Source of the DNA: Trebonia sp963795335
GTDB lineage: Bacteria; Actinomycetota; Actinomycetes; Streptosporangiales; Streptosporangiaceae
Reading direction: 5' to 3'
Length of the DNA: 64,000 nt
NCBI GenBank assembly: GCA_963795335.1
Contig: CAWCHI010000015.1
Location: 1 to 64,000 of the forward strand
Shown piece by piece: positions 1-8,552 of the stretch. Made by a program: the position numbers and the translations under genes. Below the pieces are notes generated by a model that saw only the letters and a list, made by a program, of their open reading frames with translations, made no database searches and was not told the DNA's origin. Each line of letters opens with the position of its first letter. The first letter of the stretch is position 1.

Positions 1-1
1 A

Positions 2-184
2 CCGGTTCGAGGAAATGCACGAAAAGCCGGTGGCAGGAATGGCGGAATTATCCTGTCGAAGAGCTACGCCGCCCCCGGCATGCTGCGCGATTTCGCCGAA
101 CTGGTCGTTCCGGAGTTGCAGCGACGAGGCCTGACGAAGACGCGCTATGCCGGCCGGACGCTGCGGGAGAATCTGAACGACTGA
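2..184 (+). CDS. C-terminal tail of a luciferase-like (nitrilotriacetate-type) monooxygenase, partial
   Basis: The frame is open from the window edge to a TGA at 182-184 and gives about 60 residues ending in a leucine-rich tail with VVPELQRRGL and GRTLRENL. That ending is characteristic of the FMN-dependent NtaA/SnaA/DszA branch of the bacterial luciferase superfamily, where it follows the TIM-barrel core. Only the last helices are present, so substrate cannot be guessed. Codon use is less GC-biased than the actinobacterial genes further on, and a proteobacterial origin is plausible. Function is inferred from this tail alone. Confidence 0.5.
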   Translation, partial: PVRGNARKAGGRNGGIILSKSYAAPGMLRDFAELVVPELQRRGLTKTRYAGRTLRENLND

Positions 185-326
185 TTTGACTCTCGCTTCG
201 GCGAAGGGGCAAACAGCATGCCGGCAGCGCAAGAGCCGGCGCACGAACCCCCTCTCTCTCGCCGTTAACCCGTGATTTACCATTCGCCCCCTAACCTCGT
301 TCATCCTCAGCCGGTGAACCGTCCAC

Positions 327-641
327 GTGCGCATCGCAATCGTCATTCCCGCCTATAACGCCGCCCGTTTCCTGCCCACCTGCCTGGTCTCACTGCGCGC
401 GCAGACACACACCGACTGGTCAGCCCATATCGTCGATGACGGCTCCTCTGACGGCACCGCCTCGATCGCCCTTCCCGACCCTCGTATCACGTTGCATCGC
501 CGCCCCCATGCCGGTGTGTCCGCCGCGCGCAATCATGGCATGAGCCAGGCAAGGGGCGTCGACGCCATCATGTTCCTCGATGCCGATGACTGGCTCGCTC
601 CGGATGCCCTGGCGCGCCTCGCCTTCACGCTGGAAGCGTAG
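327..641 (+). pseudogene. Truncated family 2 glycosyltransferase
   Basis: The GTG at 327 opens a 104-residue product beginning RIAIVIPAYNAARFLPTCL, the nucleotide-sugar binding strand of GT-A (GT2) enzymes. It continues with VDDGSSDGT and ends just after FLDADDW, the metal-binding DXD element. Family members usually run 250-330 residues, so acceptor-binding and C-terminal parts are missing: a TAG at 639-641 cuts it off and nothing recognisable follows. It would be inactive as written. Together with the upstream monooxygenase tail it looks unlike the actinobacterial DNA that begins near 785, so it could be a remnant at a real junction or at an assembly join. Confidence 0.6.
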
Positions 642-879
642 CAAACACCTGAACTTGAACGAGAGACCACACATAAACATCGACGAATTGCGGCCTTCTC
701 CACCGGTTCGTCGATTCAAACGCATGTGCCTGAAGGGATTCCCTGATTAGAGGGGATGCGGGGCCACGGAATTCCACGAGCCTGTTGTCGGGAAGTGGCT
801 GTTATGTATGGTTACAGGCAGCCGGTTGCCGCTGTGTGCTCAGCCGGGGTCGGATTCCGTTTGGGGTGGGGGCGGTGAG
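642..879. other. Non-coding junction upstream of the CRISPR-Cas operon
   Basis: No convincing gene. Composition changes from moderate GC to strongly GC-rich around 740-800. Any promoter for the cas operon should lie here, but I see no clear -35/-10 pair. A G-rich stretch just before the ATG at 880 could serve as ribosome binding site. Confidence 0.4.
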
Positions 880-3103
880 ATGGCCACGTTTGTCAATCCC
901 TATACGTTCGTCCCGCATGTCGATGCGCCTGTCGGCGCGCTCCGGCGGGGCATGCGGCGATGGGGGCCGGGCGGTTCTCCGGGGTACTCGAGGTGACGCT
1001 GACGGCGCGGACGCCGTTGCTGATCGGCGGATACAAAGGAGAGAAACAGCCAGACGGTTCCGAGGGGTCCTCCGCCGGGAATCGCCCGAGGGGGCGGTCA
1101 TGTTCCGGGGTCGGGGCTTATGGGCGCGGTCCGGTCGCTGCATGAGGCGCTGACAGGGAGCTGCCTGCGGATCATCGATACCGACTGGGTTCCCGTACAC
1201 CGGCACCCGGTGAACACCAGCAGACCAGGGATCTGATCCCGGCGGTGGTGGACGAGGTGGACGGCGAGGGCCGGGCGAGGAGCGTCCGGCTCTGCGGCGA
1301 CTGGGTGAAGATCCCCAAGGCGCTCCTGGCCGGTGCTGGTGGCAGTGACGGGGACTTGCCACAGACCGGTGATCAGCTGAGCTTCGAGCCTGGCGATCAC
1401 CAGCAGGGAGACTCCCTGCGGGTGAGTGACGCGGAGCACTCCGTGGGGTTCAGGCCGGGAGAGCTCAGGGCACCCGGACCGGGCGGATGGCACGGGTTAC
1501 CGGGGATTGCTGGGTGCTGCTGATGACGGACACAAATGCGCGGTCACTTCGCGGGCAAGAACGGCAAGCCGGCTCCGGTCCAGTTCGCGGCGGGCCGGAC
1601 CGGGCCGGACGCCAGGCGATACGAGATCTCCGACCTCGCCTGGGAGGTGTACGGGAAGGCGGTTGAAGGCGCGGACGATCTGCGGACGGCCTCGCTGCAA
1701 AGGGCAGGCTCAGCCAGCGGCGAAGAGCCGCGCTGGGGAACATGCCCACCGGAGTACGCGGACGTGTGGTGGCCGCCGAGGAGTGATTCAGCGACACCCC
1801 GGCGTCTGACGGCACCAGCGCGCCGGGTCAGAAGATCGGCCGTCGCCTGCGTGCCCGGTCTTACCTGCACGTGGGGCAGCCGGTCTGGGTACGCGTCGCC
1901 GACGGCAAGGTGGCGGAGATCAGGCTGTCGCTCTACTGGCGCCACCTTGGCGGCATGACGGTCGGCGAGCGGCTCGGCGAGGCGCAGCCGTGCACCGATC
2001 CGGGGAACCTCTGCTGGTCGTGCCGCATGTTCGGGTCGGCGGACACCGGAGGCCGGACTGAAGCCGACATTGCCGAGCAGCACAGCTACCGGGGGCATGT
2101 CCGCATCGATGATCTGCTCGCCACCGGACCCGTCCAGCCGGTCACCTGGCACCTGGCGCCGCTCGCATCCCCGAAGCCAGGAGCGGGCCAGTTCTACCTG
2201 GACAACTCCGCGGTCCCGGGCAGCGCCCGGATCGCGAAAAAGGACACCGAGCCAGCCGCGAACTGGGGGTCTATCGCCGACGAGCAGCGAACACGCCCGC
2301 TGCGAGGCCGGAAGTTCTACTGGCGGACGGACACCGCCGCCGACCCCAGCGCGGCGAAGCCAGAACGCGGCCGCCGCCGTCCGCACCAGTCGGAAGCGAT
2401 GAGCGACAAGGTCTCGCTGATCCCTGCGGGAACCTCGTTCACCGGCCGGGTCACCTTCGACAACCTGGACACGGCCGAGTACGGTTCCCTGCTCGCTGCG
2501 CTCGACCCCCGCCTGCTCGGTGGAACCGGAACCGGGGAGAGCAGCTGGGGCGGGTCGGTGACGAGCGTCGGGGGCGGCAAGCCCTTCGGATTCGGGTCGG
2601 TGACGATCGACGTCGAGCGGGACTCACTGCAAACGGCTGCCCAGCGGTACCTGGGAGAGCCGGGTCCGCAGCCGCCGGGGGACGCGGAAGCGGTGGAGGC
2701 GTTTCTGGACGCGGCGCCGGAGGCAGCGCGCGTCAGCTGGCCGGCGCTGCGGCACGCGCTCGAGTTCGGTTTCATCGACGACGCGAAGGTCTGGTACCCG
2801 CCCGGCAGCGGCAACCGGGGCGAAGCGGACTACGACAAGAGCTTCGAGTTCTTCTCGCACACGACGGGCTTGCGCATGCAGGGCGACCGCTACCGCGACC
2901 TGGTTGTTCTCCCGGACGCCGCCGAATCCGCGGCCAGGCAGGAACTCGACTCGGCGTCAGGCGAGCACGGCGGTCCCCGGCAGCAGCAGGGCCAGCGAGA
3001 CCCGGTGCAGCCCCGGCCAGGCCAGCGAAGCGGCCAGCCCGGGGCTCGTCCGCGGCCAGATGCCGGAGGCGACAGGCGAGGGGATGGACGCCGTGGGCGG
3101 TAA
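880..3103 (+). CDS. TIGR03986-family type III CRISPR RAMP protein (frameshifted)
   Basis: The product starts ATFVNPYTFVPHVDAP; the F-NPY-FVP opening is the hallmark of the TIGR03986 RAMP family. Next come GAGRFSGVLEVTLTARTPLL (near 960-1020) and a PGSGLMGAVRSLHEALTG element (near 1110-1150), the usual RAMP segment for backbone assembly. From 1871 to 3103 one frame is open for 410 residues and includes CWSCRMFGSADTGG and a glycine-rich SVGGGKPFGFGSV loop near 2570. Between 960 and 1870 the reading moves through at least five frame changes. Reconstructed length is about 740 residues, normal for the family. Such proteins accompany type III effector complexes; their exact role is not established. 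The last 20 bp overlap the cas10 start. Confidence 0.75.
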
Positions 3104-4544
3104 GGGTGACGGCAAGAGAAAGAACAAGAAGGGTGCCCAGGTATCCCGGGTGCAGCAGCAACAGCAGGCCGCGGCCCGGCGCGGCCCCGCGTCCCCTGGC
3201 GGCACCCGTACCGGCAGGGAAACGGGCGATCACCCAGCACCCCGGCCACAATCCCCGGATGCGGGCAGTCGGGCCGCGGGCACCTCAGCGCCGCCGGTCA
3301 CGCCGTCACCGGGAGCGGTAACGCCGGTCCCGGCAAGGGTCAGGCACTATGTGGACGTCTCCGCGATTCGTATCCAGGACTGGCTCGGCCGCACGCCGGA
3401 CCTGAAGTTCCGCCGGGGCGGTTCCGTCCTGCTGTCGGAGGCGACTGAGTTCAGGCCTGGGAAGGCCAGCTCCCGGACGGCGCGCAGTGGAACACCGAGG
3501 CCGGGCAGGTCGACGGCGTCGTCTCCCTGGCTGCTCGACCGGGACGGCCAGCGACCCCGGAACTGACCACGCCCGGGCAGTCGACGCGGCCACGTCGTCG
3601 GCCGAATGCGGCGCGAAGATGCGGCACTGCCCGATCCAGGCGGTTGCAGGCCAGGGCGACAGCTACGCCACCGCCTATCCCGCCATGGCTGAGGCCCGCC
3701 GCGACGGCGTCCTGCTCATCGACTCGCCGCCCGCACCGCCCGAACTGTTCCTGGCCAAGCCTTGTGACCAGTGCCGTTCCGCCGCCGCCACGAAGGCCGC
3801 GCCTGACGGTCACGTCCGGCGAGCAGACCGGTCGACCTGTGCGACGAGTGCGCCGCCCGCCTGGACGCGGCGGGCCAGACGGCTGGACGCCCCGTCGCAG
3901 GCGCCACGACCCGAGCGCCGCCTGAGGCAAGCCGCTCAACGACGCGGGCATGGGCGTCGCCGACTTCTCGGACACGTTCGCGGACATGGCCGCGCGCCGG
4001 CGCAGCGTGACCGGGACGACAAGGCGACGCAGCTCGCGCTGATCTACGCCGACGGCAACAGGGTCGGCGCCTTCCTCCGCCAGGCGGCCAGCAACCCGGC
4101 GGCCCGGACAAGGCGGAGATCGTCCCGCTGCTCGACCAGGCGGCGCTCGGCGCTCTCGCCCAGGCGGTTATCGACCGGTTCGAGGGCTGGACGCAAGCCG
4201 CCGGTCCTGGTGAACCTGGCGGGAGGTGATGACATGCTCGTCTCCGTTCCCGCCGCGGACGCGTGGCTGTTCACCAAGACGCTCCTGACGGCTTCACCGC
4301 GATCCTCGGCCGGAAAGGCGCGGCAGCCTGGCCGCCGGGCCTGCGCGAAACCATCCCGACGCTCGCCGCCGGCCTGGTGTTCCACCACGTCAAGACCCCG
4401 TTCTCCGACGTGGTCCGCCTGGCCGCCGGGCAACTCCACGACGCCAAGGCGAAGACCAGGGGCAGCGCCGCGGTCGCGTTCCTGGACATGACCGCCGACG
4501 GCAACGCGCCCCCCGAAGGCCGCCAGCCGGTCACGCTCGCATGA
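3084..4544 (+). CDS. cas10: Cas10 large subunit of type III complex, GGDD palm present, HD domain not seen (frameshifted)
   Basis: Starts at ATG 3084 inside the end of the preceding gene. After roughly 85 disordered residues rich in Lys, Gln, Pro and Gly comes VSAIRIQDWLGRTPDLK with FRRGGSVLLSEAT, the first palm segment of Cas10. A zinc ribbon follows (KPCDQC near 3755, then LCDECAARL near 3840), then ALIYADGNRVGAFL near 4040 and LVNLAGGDDMLVSVP near 4205-4245. GGDD (4222-4233) is the catalytic motif of the cyclase palm that makes cyclic oligoadenylates. No N-terminal HD nuclease is visible, as in many III-D Cas10 proteins. About five single-base shifts break the frame. The TGA at 4542 overlaps the next ATG. 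Confidence 0.85.
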
Positions 4545-4854
4545 GCTCGACCAGCAAGCCGCCTGGCTGCCCAGATCGCCGACCTGCCCGCCAGCCGCCG
4601 CCAGACCCTGCTCGACCTGGACCGGAACGGCCGGACACGAAGGCTTCATCGCCAGGCTCACCGACTTCGACGACAACCGGCCGCTGTGGGAGATCGCCGC
4701 CGGGCCGAGTGCGGACGCCCCGGCTGTCCGCGAAGAGCTGCGCAAGAACGAGGCCAAGCGCGGACGAGGTCCGCCGGGCCCTCGACATCGCCCGCCACTG
4801 GCACACCGAGCCGCGAACACAGGAGAGCCAGGAAACGGAGGTCTGCGCCGATGA
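4541..4854 (+). CDS. Small helical Cas11/Csm2-like subunit (frameshifted)
   Basis: An ATGA overlap with the end of cas10 opens a gene of about 104 residues. Joining three frames gives LAAQIADLPASRRQTLLDLD, then FIARLTDFDDNRPLWEIAAG, REELRKNEA and EVRRALDIARHWHTEP, an entirely helical, charged product. Size, position directly after cas10 and helical content fit the Csm2/Cas11 small subunit that lines target RNA in type III complexes. This family is too divergent for a firm sequence match by eye. The alternative is that this is a C-terminal cas10 extension, but the ATGA overlap repeats the pattern of the neighbouring gene boundaries and argues for a separate gene. It ends in another ATGA at 4851. 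Confidence 0.5.
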
Positions 4855-5459
4855 CCGTCCTCTCCTTCACCATCACGTTCCACGGCCCGTTCCGCGTCGG
4901 CGCCGCCTACGCCAGGGACGGCATGACCGCGCCACTGTCGACCCGACGACGCGCTCCCCGCCGACCACCTCAAGGGCGTCATGCGCGCCGCCGCCGCGCA
5001 GCTTCTCGGCGGCCCGGGGCATCCCGCCATCAGCGCGGTCTTCGGCTCCCCGCGCACCCCGTCCCCATGGGCGTGGTCCATGCCGGCGCCGCTCGGGCAA
5101 GCCGGACTGGACGATCTCCCGGCGGCACCGCGTCACCATCGACGAGCGAGCACCCATTCGGCGACGAAGGACCACCTGGTCCTGGGCGAGCAGGCCTGGG
5201 CGCCCCAGGCACGCTTCGCCGTCACCCGGGTTGGCCTGATCCGGCGAGGACGGCCATGGCGGAAGCCAGCGCACACGACGCTGCTGCGCTGCGCGGCGGC
5301 CGGCGTGCACGGCCTGGGCGGCTGGCGCCGCCGCGGCCTCGGCTGGGTCGGCATCACGCCAGCGAACGCGCCCCGGTCACGGCCGAGGACATCGCGCTTA
5401 TCCGCGAGCTCGCCATCCAAGGCAGCCGGGGACACCAAGGACAGGAGGCAGGCCGATGA
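4851..5459 (+). CDS. Cas7-like RAMP (Csm3-type backbone subunit) (frameshifted)
   Basis: Begins TVLSFTITFHGPFRVG, the first beta strand and glycine turn of a RAMP fold. Then come LPADHLKGVMRAAAAQLLG, which corresponds to the PGSSLKG-R segment of Cas7 proteins, and near the end a glycine-rich RRRGLGWVGIT loop at about 5325-5360. Reconstructed length is about 200 residues, typical for Csm3-like backbone subunits that bind the crRNA and may cut target RNA every six nucleotides. Two or three frame changes occur, near 4940, 5130-5160 and 5250. It is joined by ATGA overlaps to both neighbours. I cannot point to the catalytic aspartate with confidence because of the frame breaks. Confidence 0.65.
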   Translation: MTVLSFTITFHGPFRVGAAYARDGMTAPLSTRRRAPRRPPQGRHARRRRAASRRPGASRHQRGLRLPAHPVPMGVVHAGAARASRTGRSPGGTASPSTSEHPFGDEGPPGPGRAGLGAPGTLRRHPGWPDPARTAMAEASAHDAAALRGGRRARPGRLAPPRPRLGRHHASERAPVTAEDIALIRELAIQGSRGHQGQEAGR

Positions 5460-6754
5460 CCGGGGTGAGCGAGCTGACGCTGACCCTGTCCCAGCCCGCG
5501 CAGCTCGGCGACCGGGCCCGCAAGGACTTCGTGCTGTCCACGATGGAGCACGTCCCCGGCTCGGTGGTGCGCGGCGCGTTCGCCGCCGCCTGGCTCGCCC
5601 GGCACGGCGTCGTCCAAGCCGCGCACTCCGGAGCGCAAGCAGTTCCTCGACCTGTTCGAGGGCGGCGTCCGGTTCGGGGCGCTGCTGCGCGACGGCACCG
5701 AGTTCATGTCGCTGGCGGTCGTCGGCCACAAGTACGACCCCACCGACGCCTGCGCGATCGTCGACTACGACCGCGCGATGAGCGACGAGGACCCGCCCGC
5801 CTACTGCCCGGACTGCGGTTCCCCGATCGAGCAGCGCCGAGGCCTGCACGGCAACCGGCCCGCCCCGGTCCGCCGCACCAGCGTCGCGATCGGCGAGTCC
5901 GGCACCGCCGTTCCCGGGCAGCTGTTCACCAGGGAACTCCTCCACGCCGGGCCAGGCGTTCCGCGGCACCCTCGCCGCCACCCCGGACCAGCGGGCGCTC
6001 CTGGAGGAACTCGGACCGGTCCGGATCGGCGGCCGCCGCACCACCCACGGCCTCGCCCAGGTCGCCATCCGCGAGGGCGGAACGCCGCCGACCGCGCAGC
6101 GCCGCCCCGACGGCGACCTCGTCGTCCGGCTCCGGTCCCCGGGCATCTTCACCGACGACTACGGCCGCCCCGCCCGCGAGCCGTCCCCGCACGAGCTCGA
6201 GCGCGCGCTCGGCGTCCCCGCCCGCGTCGTCGAGCGAGCTGGACCCGCTGGGAACAGTCGGGCGGCTGGCACGCCGCCTCCGGCCTGCCCAAGCACCAGG
6301 AGCTGACCGTCGCTGCCGGCTCCACCTTCCATGATCCATCCCGAACGGTCGGTTGATGACACTGCCCTGCGCAAGCTGGCATGCCCGAGGCCTGGGACTG
6401 CGCCGTCACGAGGGCTTCGGCGATCTGGCTCCGCCCCCGTTGCTCCGCCCGGGGAGGGCCGAACGGGAGGCGGCCCAGACCGCGGAGCCGGCCCGGACCA
6501 GCGCCCTGATGGACGAGTCGTCGCCCTGCGCGGGCTCCGTTATGACCCGGTACCGGTCAGCTCGACGTGAAGGGCTGGCGAACTGCGCTGTCCGCGCTCC
6601 GCGCGCACGCCGACGGCAACGAGCGCGCCGACGCTATGGCTGCGCCGCCTCGCGGCCGGGCACCCGGACGCCGCGGTACGCGCCGGACTATGAGTTCTTC
6701 CTCGGGCTTCCGCGGGCGGACGCGGCCCACGTCGTGCGGGAGCTGAGCCGATGA
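5456..6754 (+). CDS. csx10: Csx10 RAMP protein of type III-D (frameshifted)
   Basis: Begins ELTLTLSQPAQLGDRARKDF and continues EHVPGSVVRGAFAAAWL, the assembly segment of Csx10. Next are FLDLFEGGVRFGALL, a CPDCG zinc-binding motif near 5805, and VAIGESGTAVPGQLF, closely following the Csx10 family pattern (polypeptide with a central zinc finger and a GQLF strand). The C-terminal glycine loop is GLGLRRHEGFGDL near 6390-6430. The last 60 residues (WRTALSALRAHADGN through FFLGLPRADAAHVVREL) are helical and could be either a C-terminal extension or a separate short gene. Csx10 is a signature of subtype III-D and probably caps the complex at the crRNA 5' tag, as Csm4/Cas5 proteins do. There are several single-base shifts. 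Confidence 0.75.
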
Positions 6755-8182
6755 CGATCACGGAGGCCCGCACGGGAACGGCGGCGCGGAGCAGTGGAAC
6801 CACGCGCCCGTTCGGTATCGTTCCTGACTTTCATCCTCCGGTTCACCGAGCCGGGCGGGGTGACCGTACCCGGCGGGCCCGACCAGTCGCAGGTCGTGCT
6901 CGACCTCGATCCCGAAGGGCAGGTCGCACCTGCCCGGAACATCGCTGGCAGGCGCGCTGCGCGAGCTGGCCCGCGAGCGCGCGCGGTGACGAGCTGGCGG
7001 CCGACTGGTTCGGGCCGATCCTGTCCGGGACCGAGGCCGAAGCGAAGGCGAGCCGCGTCTGGGTCCTCGGCAGCCAGCGGCTCGACCGACGCGGATACGC
7101 AGCTGCTGTCCTCCACCAGGATCGACCGGGCACGCGGCGCGGCCGCGGGCAACACGCTGCGGACCGAGGAGGTGCTGCCCGCCGGGGCGCGGTTCGAGGT
7201 GTTCCTGCGCTGGGACGACGCGCTCGACGGCGAGGTGGCGGAACTCGCCGCACTGATCGCGGCGTGGCGGCCGCTGATCGGCCGGGGCATCAGCCGGGGG
7301 CGCGGGCGCTGCGCCGTCGGAAGCCGTCCGGTACGGCACACTGCAGCTGTCCGACCCCGCCGACCTGCTGCGCTGGCTGACCGCCCACGGCCCGGAACTG
7401 GCCCGTGCAGGTCGCTTCAACGCCGGTCGAGGCTCCCGCCGGCGACGCCGGTGACGCACTGCTGTTCCAGGTGGCTGCGCGGATCGTCGGACCGCTGCGG
7501 ATCGGGACAGGAAACAAGCCGGAGCCGGGCTCGCGGGAACCGCTGCGCCTGCTGCGCACCAAACCCGGCGGCCCCCCGGTCGTGCCGGGCACCACACTGA
7601 AGGGGGTGTTCCGGTCCCGGGCCGAGTTCATCCTGCGCTCCGTCATCGGCGAACCCGCAGCGTGCCTGCCGGGCACCTGCGGGAAGTGCTGGACCTGCCA
7701 GGTGTTCGGGTACGGCGGCGGCGTCGGACACCGGACGCGACCTCAGTCGGCAGCCGGGCCGCGATCCGGTTCGCGGACGCGGTCGTCTCCGCCCCCGTGG
7801 AGGTGACCCGCGCTCACATCGCGATCGACCGCTTCACCGGCGGTGTCCTTGACGGCGCGCTCTACACAGCGGAAGGGCTGGAAGACGGGCACGTTCACCA
7901 TCGAGGCGGAGCTGCTGCCCGGCCCGGCCGCCGAGACGCGGCGGCGCAGAGATCGCCGCGGTGTTGCGGCTGGTGCTCGAGGACCTGAACGACGGAATAA
8001 TCGGCATAGGCGCCGCGACGACGCGCGGCTACGGGTCGGTCCAGATCGCGTTCAGTGCGGCCGAAGGCGGGCTGCCGGCAACTCGCGGACGCGCGGCGGA
8101 CCTCGCAGGGATGGTGCGAGGCGATGACTATCCGATAACGGTCTCGGCCGGCGGGCCTGACGACCTGGGCCGGCAGCCGTGA
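6751..8182 (+). CDS. Double RAMP protein: two fused Cas7-like domains (frameshifted)
   Basis: Starts with an ATGA overlap. The first half has SFLTFILRFTEPGGVTVPGG, then SSTRIDRARGAAAGNTLRTE, the T-IDR-rGAA-G-L-E pattern of Cas7 proteins, and GRGISRGRGRC as glycine loop near 7300. The second half begins near 7440 (FQVAARIVGPLRIGTGNK), has PVVPGTTLKGVFRSRAEFIL, a cysteine cluster CGKCWTCQVFGYG near 7680-7715, AHIAIDRFTGGVLDGALYTA, and a second glycine loop GAATTRGYGSVQI near 8010. Two complete RAMP units in about 460 residues therefore form a tandem Cas7 fusion. It would supply two consecutive backbone positions of the complex. Frame breaks lie near 6820, 6950, 7090, 7370-7400, 7730 and 7870-7960. 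The true stop may be at 8127, in an ATGA overlap, rather than 8182. Confidence 0.65.
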
Positions 8183-8552
8183 CCGGGCCGCTCAGCGCGG
8201 GTGCACCTGCCTGTGGCAGGACCTGGACGGCCTGCACATCGAGCCGCCGCCCGCGCGAGGCACCGCCGACGTCGATCCTGTGGGGCTGGCGCGGCGAGTC
8301 CTACCTGGTCCGCGCCCGGCTCGACGGCGACGAGGCCTACATCGCCGTACACCAGTCGTCGGCCAGCGCTGCCGCGGAAGCGCCCCTGCAGCGGACGGTG
8401 CCCTGGGCGCTGGATGACGGCCGGGTGGCTCGAGCGCCGGACGCGGGCCCGGACCGGAATCCGGCGGAGTGGGCGCGGGGTACGAGCAGGTCATCGTCGG
8501 CGGCACCGGGACCGGCCCCATCACTTTCGTCCGCCCGGTTCGCGATGCCTGA
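8124..8552 (+). CDS. Small type III accessory protein, possibly Csx19-like (frameshifted)
   Basis: A product of about 140 residues lies between two ATGA-type overlaps. Readable segments are LTTWAGSRDRAAQRGCTCLW, DLDGLHIEPPPARGTADV, then TSILWGWRGESYLVRARLDG with DEAYIAVHQ, and finally GAGYEQVIVGGTGTGPITF before a TGA at 8550. Size, the tryptophan-rich centre and the position after Csx10 and the Cas7 fusion are compatible with Csx19, a III-D accessory of unknown biochemical role. The match is by context and general look rather than by a diagnostic motif, so an unrelated accessory protein is possible. At least three single-base shifts occur. Confidence 0.35.

Noticed and set aside
1544..2386. 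280-codon minus-strand ORF opposite the TIGR03986 RAMP
   Set aside because: It is a high-GC shadow ORF. The opposite strand holds clear RAMP motifs.
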